Positions 35,964-49,385 of a DNA stretch of 64,000 nt are shown in pieces (position 1 is the first letter of the stretch; the number at the start of each line of letters is the position of its first letter). Both the position numbers and the translations under genes were made by a program. The notes below the pieces were generated by a model. The model made no database searches. It saw nothing but the letters and a program-made list of their open reading frames with translations, and was not told where the DNA came from. The DNA lies in NCBI GenBank assembly GCA_029339505.1, contig JAQISU010000233.1, positions 6,247,501-6,311,500 of the forward strand, given 5' to 3'. Source of the stretch: Unio delphinus. Taxonomy: Eukaryota; Mollusca; Bivalvia; Unionida; Unionidae.

Positions 35964-37442
35964 GTCCATTTGGGGTTTCCGTAATATGTTCCGATTTGAA
36001 TAGAGACTAAGTTTAACACAGTTTGAATACTCTTGACATTTTGTTATCACTTGCAATTCTAAGGGGAATGTTCAACCAGAAGAATAGTTCAAGCTAAGAT
36101 CAATATACTTCCTGGAAATCAGTTTATACCAAGATAATTCCAATTTTGTGAAAAAAACATTGAAGATAATCCAATTCTGTAGAAACATGGAAGATAATTG
36201 CAGAGAAAGAAGTCGTTGTGTTACATAAAGATGAATTAATGGTGTTTTAGAAAGATTAACTTGTAGTGTTACATAAACACATCTGCGGAAATAAAGAAAT
36301 AACTATGTAAATAAATAACTCTGGAACAATTTGCTAAATATATGTTCTTGTTTGTGTCTTTCAACATACAGTAATTTAAAAAATTGTTTAATGATATTCC
36401 CAGATAGCGTTTTACATGGCGCCTAGACGTCCTATTATTATCGGACACCGTCCGTGTGATAGGATGTACAAGAATTCCGTAAATAATCTTTATTTCTACT
36501 GTCACCAAATTAGTAACGCCAAAGTTTGGCATTTCCAGTTAACATTCCTCTTTGTCCCTTGTCATTATGCCATTCAACTCTAATTTAACCTAATAAAAGA
36601 AAGATGACAAGTAAATATGTAGTTTATGTATACAATTTAATATTTACATTCAAAGACTGAAAGCGTGTCATTCATATTTCGAAATGCCTTTAGTGTTTTG
36701 CCTGCATTAAGTGCGTGTCAGACATTGCACGGGATGGCGCAAAATTATGTTCTCTGTCACTGTTTCAATGAATGCGACGCAGAATTGTAATGAACATCGG
36801 ATATGCCGATTGTTGATCGGCATACATCTAGGCTATAATTACTGCTCGGTTCTCTTGTACTGTTGGCCCCCTGGTGAACTGGACGTGAACTTGTGTTGAA
36901 AGAAGAATGCCTTCGTATCTTATTGGACATTTGGTCAGTTTACTACGATATAGTGAAACTTAAAGAGGTTACGTGTCAAATAACTGCAGGTAGTGTCCTT
37001 TTGTGAATAGCATCACCTGTAATTGGATCAGTAGTGGTAGCACCTTTCCCACAGGAACAGGTATATATTAACGTTTGTTACACAAATATGACCATGTTGA
37101 AATTTTTTGAAAAGATTTTCAGGAATACTGTGAAGAATATGCAAATTTGGAATGCATTAAATGTATATTGTAAACATTTGATATATATTTCAAGTTTGAT
37201 ATCTTGCTGTATCAAACAAGTTCTGTTACAGAGGAAATTTCCAAGATAGAAGTAGAAGAAACAGTATTGTCGATTAAAGTTAAGCCTCTCTTCAAGTGTA
37301 CATTTTGGGTTTAAATTGACAAATTCCTACCTGTAATTAAAAATTCACTGCTAAAAAGTGACTGCTTTGTTCTTGAAAGAAGTCGAATACAACAAAAGTT
37401 GACCTTGTCTTTATGTGGTTAATCATGAATATAAAATGTAAT
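35964..37442. other. No gene seen
   Basis: AT-rich DNA with short frames only. Confidence 0.5.
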
Positions 37443-37469
37443 CCACATACATCCATCCATCCATCCACG

Positions 37470-37528
<59 letters not shown>

Positions 37529-37558
37529 ACACACACACACACACATACACACACACAA
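37443..37558 (+). repeat. Compound (ATCC)n(CT)n(CA)n microsatellite
   Basis: A short ATCC block is followed by a CT tract of about 58 bp and then a CA tract of about 30 bp. Confidence 0.95.
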
Positions 37559-40500
37559 TACATACATACATATTTATACGCACGTGCGCGCACGAACAAT
37601 TATATGCACTAAACGAGTTCATGCCAGAAACGATGCTTAAACCTGCCTTAGTTCTTAGGCATGGCATCATAAAGTTGTTAACGACGTGTTCACTATTTGC
37701 CTGAATTAGGAACAGTTTGCGAAAACAAAGCATGTTGCACACATTGCAACGCTTTCCTATGCTATGAAGAATGGTGTTGTAAGGATGCAATAATGTTACG
37801 GAAAGTAGTGTTAGTGTCACGGATTTTTGTTTTTGTATGTTTACTGCTAGAGAAAATGTTCAGAGAACACGTGAAGCAATCTCTTTCAGAATGACCTTTG
37901 TACTTGAAGATCATATGCATCTGAAGCACATATCGTTATTACGTGCTAACATCAGTTTCTAACAACTTTACATCGTTGTAGTAATATGTTTGACTATTGG
38001 CTGCACAGAATGGTACGGTGATCACATTAGGATCAAAGAATCAATTTTCTGACAAGACACACACATCCACGTTTCAATTTATATAATCAATTAGCAGTTG
38101 TTAATTGTAATGTACTCTTTGATGTATCAAGGATTGGAGTTGACAGATGGCACACGCTTTACTTGACCCTTGTATGCCTCAACTTCAAACCTGAAATAAC
38201 ACAAACAATGGAATATCGTTCCGTCTTCAACTGTGTACCTTTTTAATTGACCATAAAGCACACTAATACCGTAAAGGGCAGATAAAAGAAAGCAAATAAT
38301 TATGTTTCAATGAATCGTGTCAGGAATAATATATTCACATTATCTGTCAATTGGAGGTGGCAATAGTGCATTTCGGTAGCCTGTATTTAATTATACCATA
38401 AAGAAAATGTGCATTGTCCGTACAGTTTTCGATTACTTTGAGCTTCAGATGTTGGTGAATCCCATCCATATATTCCGTTTTAGATGTTTGTTCCTCTACC
38501 GTGTAATGAAAGCTAAACAAAAAATACATACATGAATGGGATTCTTACTTAATTCTTTGCCACCACCACCACCACCCCTTTTCTTCCACTTAACATGATA
38601 TAGGTTTTGTATCATTTGATTTTGAAGAACACGCGGTGAACAGGATTTGTTCGCCACCCTCGGTTTTTCGTTATTTTCATTCTTGAACAAAAGTCGGCTT
38701 TAACCTGAGAGATTATTTTATATAAGAATAGCTTCATAATCCAAGGAATGTTTATAGGCAATCTATTTTCCCAAAAAATGTCGTTAAAACTGATGATAAA
38801 TGTTCGGCTTCATTAAATTTGTTTAGTACTGGTCTTACAGGTTTATATACTCGTTAGAGACAACATGAGATCCAATGTGGATTTTTTGTTTACCAAGATG
38901 ATTCTTTTTACAGGTATGAATTACGTTTTTTTTTATAAATAGAAAAAAACAATTTCATAAAGCATGGTGATAATGCTTATACATCATTTTAACTTTTGAT
39001 AACACGTCGAGTTGTGTATTTGCTACTTACTGCTTTTTTCTGTTTATGTATTTCTTTTTCTGTTTCACTGGTCAACAATGGATTTTGTTATCTATCTGTT
39101 CAATTATTCAACTATGATTACTAGAAAGCATAAAAATAACTCTTTAATTAAGATAATTATCCATAAACGAGGTCACCAAATAAGAATATATTCTGATGAC
39201 ATTTACGGAAACAAGTGGTGGTGAAACTGGCCTAAACATACTTACAGTAAGTACTCATTTTGCCCTCTCAATGGATTTTATTTTGTAAGCTGTATTAAGC
39301 TTTTCGTTGCTTATCGTATTGCTGGGGAAATAAAGGGTACACGGTACTAATGATAAGGAAAAAATGGGAACCGGCCTGTAAATGGCTGAACATAAAATAT
39401 ACCATATATGGGTTTGTCTGACTAGGATTGGTTAATAGTGTAAATTATGTTTTAGGAAAATAATATTTTAAGAGCTTATTATGTAAGCGAAAAAATAGAC
39501 ATTGTCAAAAAAACATCTTGAGTTTGGAACACTCATTACATAAAAAAATACTACCGGACTCTTTGGTGCGGAATTGAAAACACGTTTCAAACGCATGCAG
39601 GTCCAGAAAATGCCGCGGCTTATATTCTTTCCTCTACATAAAAGCTGATACCCAGACATCATCTATACTGATAATTATATGTCTGATCGTGAGCATTCAA
39701 ACATTGTAAGTTATTGAATATTTAATATCATGGTGTTTGCATAGGTTTACTATGAGAACTGAATTAGTACCGTGAGTCCTGTAACAAATACCATCAGCCG
39801 TATTAACTGCCGATCTGAGTCTTTTGGGATCTTATATTATGCAAGGTATACATTGTAAGATTTTTCTAACTAGGATGTACAGTTATTTGGTCATTTTCTT
39901 TATGGCGTTAGATATGCAAATGTTTGTTTGCCTCTGACTTATCACCTCAAAGTATATGCTGATAATTTAAATACACAATTAAGCCTTATTTCCTCTTGCA
40001 TTTAAATAAAATTGCAATTAAAACATTGTAGATAAATACTTGTATAGAAACGTGTCAGTGTGATTAGTATACATCAAAGTGCTGATAGATAACACATCCC
40101 GGATAAAACTGTAGAACTGGCATTTAAATCTCATTGGTAAAGAGGCCTGGATGTTATTATGTTGTATGCATGACGTGAAAGAGCCACCTTGTTTTTCGCT
40201 ATGCCGTATGACAGTCCTGGAAACATCAGGCTTCATGGTCTTACATTTTTTGAACCCATATTTTTAATAAGCTGAGTCATCCGATGTGATCAAGCCTAAT
40301 TGCTTAACCATGTTCATGTGTACGTGATTAAAAGAGACACTTACAACACGAACTTATTAAATCCGTTTTATTTTAAACATATTATTCACCCCTTTATGAC
40401 TTCAAATCCTTTCTTTTTTTTAACATTTAATAATGGTAATAATAATGTATCACAAATGCACACGGAATATCAAGGTATTTCGTAGTAAATGTACAAAAAT

Positions 40501-41748
40501 ATTTGATTAGTAAGGTGGTAAACATTGTAGGTACATGTAGTTCCAAAATTCATATAAACACTGACGATATTATTATTGCTTCCAGTGATATGTTTCAATA
40601 TCTCAGTGTCAAGTATATAATAATATATAATATGCTCAATGTCTTATTTTTTAAACAACTATCTTCTGTAAAGAACAATTTAATGGACATCCACAGACAT
40701 ATATCATTCATGATATAAACCAATGTCTTCGAATGATATACACGAAGTAATTTTTACCCAGATATGGTTTGATTTCGCTAGAAGTTTAATTTGTAGGGTT
40801 CCCCATGTATGTCAGTTTACAAACATCTAACAGATACGTAAATTCACCTTGCTGGTTGATATATGTTGAAACAAATAGGCCACAATTGTTAATAAAATTC
40901 TACGTGCTATAGGAATTTTCTAGATTATTAAAATAATTCTTAGTTATAATTTCGGCATCTTCCAACAAGAACAATAATGATGGTTAGAAATCACTTGTCG
41001 GAAAGTAGGTGGGAAGAAAGTTACACTTGCACCAAGTTAGAAATCGTTTACAGAAAGAAAGAAAAAAAAAACAATGCATTCGGCAATTCAGCAGATAGCG
41101 ACTACTGAAGACTTTTCTTCAACATTTTACGCGCTAAACTGATTATAACACGGTAATACTCTCTCATCTTCCTCTCGTATGTCAAATAAATCAACACTAA
41201 ATGTTGTCAGACGTTTCTAATTGATATCAGTCATTAATAGCCTTTTTACTGTTTTCAACTGTTTGCTAAAAATAGACTATGATATCACTGTGCACGGCAG
41301 CGGCCATATTGGTTTCGGACAAAACTAGATCTGCATAGAAACACTTCGTAATTCACGACATGAAGCAAACTTAAAGTTATTTTATTTGCTCTTCCTTCAC
41401 TATGTAATGTTTTGATATATACTGCTATAATATATGAGTGTGTACAGTAACAATTTGATCATTTTATTACTTTGTCGTCCTTTTTTATTGTTATCAAATA
41501 AATCTACATTGAGTAAAGCTGTTCATTGCAAGATTAAAGGAATATATAAGCCCTGTATATGATTTATGTTAAGTAGGGGTTTTATTCCACCAAAATTGAT
41601 TCAAATGCAAATGCGCGATACTACACGTAATAGCGACGGTACACGCTGACGACGGACGCGAATATACACACAAAATACGGTTATCAACAGAGCGATCTAT
41701 GTCATTTCAGTGTTCCTACTCATGAAGTGAGCGCCTACTTTCTCGGTT
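37559..41748. other. No gene seen in 4.2 kb
   Basis: AT-rich sequence with only short open frames and no repeat recognised from elsewhere in the window. Confidence 0.5.
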
Positions 41749-41816
41749 CCTTTCATGTATCTGATTTGCATCCTTTCACGTATCTGATTTGCATCCTTTC
41801 ACGCATCTGATTTGCA
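41749..41816 (+). repeat. 24-bp tandem repeat, three units
   Basis: Tcctttca(tg/cg)tatctgatttgca-type units occur three times in a row directly beside the 3' end of the Gypsy remnant. Confidence 0.9.
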
Positions 41817-42730
41817 TCTGGTACAGCTGTACGAACCGCGACCATCGTATCAAGCATCCATTCGACAATTTCGTCTGCGTGAGATAGACGAGGGTTTGGT
41901 GGTTAGTTCAAATATGAACTTCTGTCCGTACAAGTACCTCTCGAACCGTGATATTCCAAACACGATTCTGAGGCACTCTCTATCCGATAAGGAGTAGTTT
42001 TTCTCTGCAGCAGACAGTTCCGGACTGAAGTACGCGACACGACAACCTCCGGATAGCGCCCAGCGTAATCTACGACAGTTAAAATAATCATTTTTCCGTG
42101 TGACGACGCGGATTTTATTGGTCCGATCAGGTCTATCATGACGTGTCTAAATGATTCATCGATATGTCACAGGAGAGACAAACATCGTAGCAGGTCAATG
42201 GACCCCTGGCGAGTCTCTTTGACAAGACGGCCACGCGTTTTGTCAGTTGGCATGTGTTCATCCATGAGACTTTCGTGCGCGAGTTTCAAAACTTCGTCTC
42301 GCCTCTTTTATGGCACGAGGACTTGCTTGAAGTGTTCGTAGCCATTTCTGGCTTGGCGATACAAGATTCCTCTCTTGTACGCGAACTTCACTGCGCCGTT
42401 CTGAATTTCTCAGTGCAATCTGCAGCGTGCGTAGTTCTGCAATTGCGCCAGTGTTGTGCCTTGCTGCTGATGGTTCCTAATTTTGGCCGTAAGAACGTTA
42501 CTGACGCACGTCGACGTAAGTTCTATCGACGTCGCTTTTAGCTGTTGACCCTTGGACCTGGTTTCCACAGCACTCACCAGCATCGGTGTGCAGGTTTCGA
42601 GATACGGTTGTGACAATACAGAACGAAACCCAAGTGTGAGGTTGTGTGATAGTCCAGCCAAGAACGCAGCTTCAATGTTCCCATTCACGTTCGGTGAATC
42701 GAGGTAAATAACAGCCACTGGCAACGATTC
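41817..42730 (-). pseudogene. Ty3/Gypsy pol remnant: protease tail, integrase, RNase H (Gmr1-like order)
   Basis: Read 5'-3' on the minus strand. A protease C-terminal segment and linker (about 42724-42410; PVAVIYLDSPNV, AVETRS) lead without a reverse transcriptase into the integrase zinc-binding domain (about 42390-42230). There KFAYKRGILYRQ and AHESLMDEHM keep the two His, with an in-frame stop after QVLVP; a frameshifted VCLSCD remains of the Cys pair. The integrase core starts at 42139 (IDLIGPI, LTVVDYAGRYPE) and breaks at about 42038. It joins RNase H (VAYFSPEL, AEKNYSLSDRECLRIV, RFERYLYGQKF) in another frame, with one more shift before KLSNGCLIRW near 41870. The rest of integrase and all of the reverse transcriptase are deleted. 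Integrase before RNase H is the Ty1/copia-like order known from the Gmr1 clade. Confidence 0.8.
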
Positions 42731-43248
42731 AAGAACACTGCTCGTATACTGGACTTCAATATACCTCCCCCGTGTAATCCGCAGGCTATACGTATTTGTT
42801 GTCGATAAGCGCTTTTACGCTACAGCCAGTGACAGACAAAATGGTAGCACCTTCTTAACAGTTGCAGACGCTAGGTTTCCTGGTTTACAGCTTGCCTCTG
42901 ATTCGTACTCCTTCCTAGCAACGGCATTCATCTGGGTGTACCTGCCCTTGAGACAGTTTCTGGCAAAATACTATGTGCTCTTGCAGTTGTAACAGTCGGC
43001 GGCCCTCTGAGTCCTGCAAGGCCTGTTTTCATGGGTGAGACCTGTGCTAGTCTATGGGTGGCATCCTTACCAGTGGATCCACCTCCGACCTTTCAGTCGC
43101 CCTGTTGGTTAGGGACAGCCGGTTTTCTCTCACCCACACAGCACGACTCAGTGGTTCAGGGTCGGTCAGCATCAACCGGAACCTCAACTGTTCGAGCGTG
43201 CCTGCTCGTATCTCGCCGCCATGGTGTCGATCTTTCAGAGAGTCTGGT

Positions 43249-43295
<47 letters not shown>

Positions 43296-43441
43296 GAAAG
43301 ACTGTCAACTAGCGGCGGTAAGTACTCCGGACATGCTCCTTGTGTATGATCTCGAGTAGCTCGTCGTACGATTACTTGACGTCGGTCATCTTCATCCACT
43401 TCTCAAATAACCATCGAACACGTGTATGGAATTGAGAGTGG
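42731..43441 (-). pseudogene. Ty3/Gypsy gag C-terminal half and protease start, decayed
   Basis: Read on the minus strand from 43441: SQFHTRVRWLFEKWMKM then SYDELLEIIHKEH, a Gag capsid-type segment with a stop between the two, at about 43435-43330. A CT microsatellite interrupts it at 43253-43292. A zinc knuckle follows at 42994-42953: CYNCKST, a stop, then YFARNC, fitting CX2CX4HX4C with one position as stop and His as Tyr. Gag forms the particle that packages element RNA, and the knuckle binds it. Protease N-terminal homology at 42730-42900 is too eroded to place. Confidence 0.65.
43253..43292 (+). repeat. (CT)n microsatellite inside gag remnant
   Basis: A CT tract of about 40 bp within the eroded gag region. 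Confidence 0.95.
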
Positions 43442-43744
43442 GTTTATGTTGTCTTTTTTGTCGTTTACCGAAAACGTTTACGGTACGTTTCGACGGTCAT
43501 CTGATAATGAGAAACGAGAGATTACCTGTTGCTTCAAAGCTGGCCGGAGTAGAACAGGAGGACGAATTCCAGTGATCTCCCTTTCGCCCTTTCCGGCTAA
43601 ACAATTTAAAAATTCGGTCGTTAATTTTGATAATCTGGTGAAAATCCACCTTAAATCGAGATACCACTGCGTATTATATTATTCAACTCCGAATCAGTAG
43701 GGCCACCGAAAAAGCGCACAGAAATAGTAAATTTTATCGAGCAG

Positions 43745-45028
43745 AAAATCTACATGGCTATATCCACCGCTTACTCCATCAAGTTGTTCCAACGCCATTC
43801 TCGCGGGGGTAGAATCTATGTCATGACAAAGAATTCCATGATAAAATGTCTTAAGCACAACACAACCTTCTATTTCTGCCACACATCGTTTGTATTATTC
43901 CAAGCAACACTCACACTGGAACAAACGTCAGCCCATTTTGTCTGCCTCTACCACCCTCCTCCTTGTAGAAAAACAAGCTGACCGAATCTCTCGCTTTGGA
44001 GCACTTTCTGAATTATTTGGAGTATGGAATGTCGATAGGTGGCAACATTATTACTCCTGGAAATATCAACGTTCACGTCGACTGTCCTGAAAATCCATAC
44101 ACGTCAAAACGCATAGATTCCATTCATGTTTTCAACCTTAAACAGTCAGTTAACCCACTCATAAACTTGGTCACATTTTAGACTTGATTCATCATAGACC
44201 TGATGATAATATTCTGCGATCCACCCTTGTATCCCACGAATTGTCATCATATCACCTCTGCATTATATGCCATCTCGACGTAGCAGATCCTTACCGTCCA
44301 CATTTAATATCTACTAAGAGAAACCTCCATTTGATAAATAGAACTAAACTAATGCACGACATCCAAGCAAACCTAACAACTTGCTTACCTCCTACAGTAG
44401 AACAATTCGATAACTGCATGCGTTCATTGCTTGAAAAGCAAGGTCTCAGCAACCCAGTGCAAAGTGTCTATTCAAAAGTGTTCTCCATGGTTTAGCAGTG
44501 TTAGGAACCAGCTTCGCACTGCTAAATAGAACACAGTAAATCAGAGAGGATTTAGCTTTCGACCAGACTCAACATTCATAAACAAATCTGTGAAGCCGCT
44601 ATGAAGAACGTCACAAACATAGTCGATTTATCGACATTATCCCAGTACAGTACTAAGATCACGGACAGTTCCAGCTGCAAAGAGCTCTTTGATATAATTA
44701 ACAAATTAATGTAAAGGAACAAATGTACATCACATCCAACTACCTTCTCTCCAGCAGACCTTCCGTACCTCTTTGCAAATGTCTTCCGGGACAAAGTATA
44801 AACCATTTGAGATCCGCTTGACAACAAAATTTAATTTGTCGTCACCATACAGTTACGATACTGACTTTCAGCGACATTCAGTAATAGCATTTGAAGCTGT
44901 CTCTATCGATTTAGTACGGAAACTCTTGATGAAGAGTGCACCAAGGCCATGTGAACTTGAACAATTAAAATATTACTGCTGCTTGAGTGCTTAGACCCAA
45001 TATTGCCTTCACTAACTGATGTTATTAA

Positions 45029-45071
<43 letters not shown>

Positions 45072-46370
45072 CGGGGAATTCCCATCAAATTTCAAAACCA
45101 ACACTCATCCATAACGATTTTTAAAACAAACTACCGGCCAGTTTCTAATCTCCCGTTCTTATATACCATCTTAGAAAAAGTTGGTCTATCCCAACGTATA
45201 TCTCACCTGAATTCAAACCGTCGTGTTAGCAATATAACGTCTGCATAACACCCTTGCAACTACTCGTCAGAAAGTAGGTAATGACATTCTCTCTGTTATT
45301 GATAGCGGAAAGATTAGTCTTCGCCCTCCTTGATTATCATTTAATGCAATAGACAATGATATATTACTTTACCGTCTCTAGCATGTATTTGGCATTACCG
45401 TGGTTCAAATTCTACTTAGTCAACAGGACGCAAATTGTATCTGCAAATGGAATACACTCCAGCCCACATGACCTATGTTGTGGTGTTCCACAGGGGTTTG
45501 TCCTTGGACCTGATATCGTCATTATATACACTCATCCGCTCTTAACTGTCATATATCGGCAACCAGGGTCTCACCAATGGTACACTGATGACACCCAAAT
45601 ATACAAGTTTAGCCACTCAACTGAAGTTGATGTTACCATCCACGGAGTAGCGATGTGCATTTCTGATGTTAGATCATGAATGACATGGAACAAGTAGCAG
45701 ATGAATAATGATAAAAATAAGACCATTCTGATCACAACATGGACCTTCTCATACACATCCTTTACCTCAGACAATAAATATATCAGCAACACCAACATTA
45801 AATTTACGCAGTCAGTACGAAACCCAGGCGTTACTCTAAACAGTACTCTCACATTGTACCAACACTTCATGAACATATGTGAGGCTGCATATCTTGAGCT
45901 AGACGCATCGGCTCCATTCGCAAATATCTTTCTGCTGATGCCACTAAAACATTTCTTTATTCATTAGTACTTTCAAGACTGGGCTATTTTAACTCAATTA
46001 TATCTGGTTCGTCTCAATATCTACTCCCGAAACTACAATATGTTCAAAATACAGCTGCTCTTTAGAGTACCACGACCAGAACACACCTCACCACTGCTCA
46101 AATCAAACAGAACATGTGTTCTCTGTGCTACGTTTCACTAACGGACTCCAGTCCAGCATACCTATCCAGCCTCACCCATGTGTACACACCAGGAACGATA
46201 CTTAAGCTCATCGTCTGAAAATCGTATACTCGCTATTCCCACTGATGGACAACGTTCTTTTGCGTACAGGGCCCATCAACTTGGAACGAATTGCCCATTG
46301 AACGTAGACACAAAGACACGGTGATCAGTTTCTAGAGTGCTCTTAAAACTCACATTTTTCGACTGCAAGA
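43745..46370 (+). pseudogene. Endonuclease/reverse transcriptase (CR1/L2-like ORF2) pseudogene
   Basis: An APE-type endonuclease occupies about 43745-44270: FVCLYHPPP near 43937, and GNINVH at 44059-44076 where the family has GDFNxH, so the catalytic Asp is Asn. SYH at 44247-44255 stands where SDH is expected, so a second Asp is lost. The reverse transcriptase spans about 45110-45680: YRPVSNLPF, SFNAIDNDIL near 45340 in place of an AFD motif, GVPQGFVLGP, and YTDD at 45581-45592 in place of YADD (both Asp kept). The C-terminal domain (RNPGVTLNSTLTLYQH) runs to about 46330. At least six frame changes and several stops break it, and a CT tract at 45031-45068 sits inside the frame. It cannot encode an active enzyme. 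Confidence 0.85.
45031..45068 (+). repeat. (CT)n microsatellite inside LINE ORF2
   Basis: A CT tract of about 38 bp replacing a Ser-Leu-Ser stretch of the reading frame. Confidence 0.95.
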
Positions 46371-46545
46371 ACAAACTTAAAGACCTAATACTGTTTCATA
46401 CTTTAAATAATTTCAGTATTTTTTATGTTTTCCAATTTCATGGTGTTTTTTTTTTCTTTCTTTCTCGAGTCATATCGAGTCATATCATTTTAGATGTTGT
46501 AAAGCGTATAGAGCTTCTAAAGATTAAAGAAGACCAGAAACCAAT

Positions 46546-48735
46546 GGAAATATAGAATAATACTAACAACACTAATGAAGAAAACCTTATTCTGAAGTAT
46601 TATATGCGACCGCAATCCCAGTATTTACTCTCCTGATGTGACGTCATAGTAGCGACTCCAGCATCCCGACTGGCGTTTTTGTATTGCTTACGGGTGTAAA
46701 TAACACATTAAGAAAAGGCTGTGGACAACATTTTTTTTCTCTTTTCCAAATGATAAAGGCATAAAGAAAGTCTGGATACATTATTACAAGCGAGTCGATT
46801 TCAATGCAACACCATACAGCACTCCGTACTCATTTCATTTCTCAAAGGAATGTTACTAGAGGGATCATGAAAAATAGAACCTCTAGGATACGCGAAGTCT
46901 AAGCCTAGACTTAAAGTTGAAACTGTTCCAGATATACCATTGTATAATTTAAATCCTGGTAAAGAGTGTCAAACGTACGAGTTACGAAAATAGGCAGAAA
47001 GCCGAGTAAGTGCTAATAAAAATATGACAGCCGGACACCTGATTGTGCTGATGAAATTAGTAAATGTTTTTTTTCTTCTTTAAGATCACAATCTAAATAA
47101 AGTCACCACTGTCCTATGTGAAATTGAGATCTTGACTTTAATCAAATGGAAGCTTTGCTAAAGAAAAGTAGTAATAATATTCTTAACCCTTGACACGGTC
47201 GTGTTTCGAGAAAAACAATTTTAAGTAATCTTAAAATAAAATTAAAAATTAATTAAAAAAAATACAACCTTTCAGTCTATGCTTATTACACGTAAAATGT
47301 ATAAACGGTAATCTGTAATGATTGGAACTGATATAAAACTGTCCCTTGGGCAGTTTAATAAGCAGCGATTAAAAGAAAAGAGATCTGATATAAAATCAAA
47401 GTTTCACATTAACTGGCTGACAATAGAAATTGGGGGAGGCGACTATTGACCCCGCCCATTTGCCCCAATGTGCAAGCCCCATGGGACATGCCATTTCTCC
47501 CTGTGATACGCCTTATTATCCCCCTGGACAAGGCCCTTTTTTATATACTGGTCTGCATAATAGTTAGAGGTTAGAATTAAGTACACAAACATAATGGCAG
47601 TGTAACAAATTAAAAATTATTCCTTATCATTGCACTTATTTGTGAAAAGGACTGGCCCTCTGACATAATTCAAAGAAACCATGTGCTACAGAGTGTGTAT
47701 GTAAGCACCAGAATGTCATTGGCAAATAAACGATGCCCGATTTTGTTGTAACTTCGAAGCCAAAGACTTAATTTTAAGAGTTCAAATCTGCAGTCAAACG
47801 TTACCATACATGTATGTGGCCATTGTTTTCCCACATTTTATATCCCATCCTATTTCCTTTTAGTTCAAGTGTTAAGATATGTAACACTGTTTACTGAATG
47901 AAATATTTATTTTGAATTAGTTTTTTTAGGGGCACATATATACTGCGTCGTATTTTTTTTATTCCTTCTTTTAATTTAATCATGGTAATGAAACTTTACA
48001 TATATGGTAGAGGAATGTCAGGTGTTAACTGGCCGAGTTTCTTTGGCGGAAATGGAGATTTTGTTTGCAGAGAAAATTACACAGCTTTCATTGTGATCAT
48101 TCATGGGTTTAAACTAATTGGTGACAATTTTATTTACAAGAAGTACTTCTGTAGTAGTTAAACAATCTGAAATTTACGTGAATAATGTTTAATCTTAAAC
48201 TATTGACTGAAGACAAAAATTGTCGTGTGATATTAATTATTTCTTTACTACAATATTCACAAGTGATAAAATAGAATATGGCATCTGCGGATTGCACACT
48301 TGATAAAAATTTATATATGGGTTTTTCTTCTTCTGATAAATGAAAATTGACAGACATATTGAAATAATCGAGAGTTCTCTGCGAAAAATCAAGAGATATT
48401 ACGAGATAGGGAGGAAATACCTCCTAAACTGGGATTTTTTTCTTTCTTTCTTCTCCCGGCTTGAAAGTTAACAGATATGAACTGTTCGGGTTTGTGGTAT
48501 TTCAGTTAGGGCTAGTACGTTTATTTAAGTCATCAGCCCGGGACTTGTGCTTAAATCATTTCTTTCAGCACTGACCAGTACAGTACGTAATCTATTTTAA
48601 CGAGGCATGTATATACTTACAGATTTGTCAATACGCTAACTGTAGCATGCATGTACAATACACTGTAATTGAATCATAGAAAGGAAGCTTCTTAATGTTT
48701 AAATTAATTACGTATGATTTCCTCCTCGCAGATTT
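46546..48735. other. No gene seen
   Basis: AT-rich DNA. A GC-richer patch at 47430-47535 (gaccccgcccatttgcccca) has no recognised identity. Short frames only. Confidence 0.5.
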
Positions 48736-48746
48736 ATTTGTGGTGT

Positions 48747-48758
48747 GTGTGTGGTGTG

Positions 48759-48806
<48 letters not shown>
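48747..48806 (+). repeat. (GT)n microsatellite
   Basis: An interrupted GT tract of about 60 bp. Confidence 0.95.
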
Positions 48807-48809
<3 letters not shown>

Positions 48810-49131
48810 AATTACTTCCGATGAAAACCATTCTCAATGGCCTTTCTCGCTTGCCATGTTTATGTTGGTATACGAGGACTGGCTAATATGACGTCAGGAG
48901 ACCACGTGATCTGTCGTCTCATTAAAACTCGGAATTACTCGGTAATTTACGGAATCATGGTATCTTCTTCGCAATATAATCAATATCCGCACACGATATT
49001 TTTTTTAAAATAATCATTATATTCGAATTAGAATTTATAAAGAATTACATTTATAAAATAAAAATTTTCACTTCTAGTCTCCTTTAAGCGCTATACTAAG
49101 TCTTCATTATTATTATTACTTAAGCGCGTTG

Positions 49132-49385
49132 AGGCGCCCCGAGTGGCCGAGTGGTCTAAAGCGCTATCCATTACAGATCCTCACTTCTGTCTGCGTGGGT
49201 TCGAGTCTAAGATTCGGCTAATGTAGTTATGTGAGAAAGCTTGCCAGTAGCTTGTCGTGGGTTGGTGGTTCTTTCTGTGGATTTTTTCATGTCACGGGTT
49301 CTTCCTCCACCAGTAATACTGGCCGCCATGTACATGTATAGCCTATCGTGTGCTGAAAGTGGCGTTAAACCCCACAACAACAACA
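49132..49385 (+). mobile_element. SINE-2, full length
   Basis: A tRNA-Leu/Ser-like head carries A box TGGCCGAGTGG (49144-49154) and B box GGTTCGAGTCT (49198-49208). The body includes gagaaagcttgccagtagct and ccaccagtaatactggc, and the tail is CAACAACAA. Imperfect direct repeats acttaagcgcgttg (49118-49131) and acttgagtgcgtcg (49386-49399) agree in 11 of 14 bases and are probably an aged target-site duplication. The right copy lies inside gag codons, so the SINE inserted into gag. Confidence 0.9.

Larger units (their letters stand above)
43741..46545 (+). mobile_element. CR1/L2-like non-LTR retrotransposon, near-full ORF2, decayed
   Basis: Endonuclease, linker, reverse transcriptase, C-terminal domain and a short 3' UTR follow in the usual order. 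The 3' end (gatgttgtaaagcgtatagagc near 46493-46514) resembles CR1/L2 3' ends. It lies on the opposite strand to the Gypsy remnant and between that element's gag halves. Confidence 0.8.
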
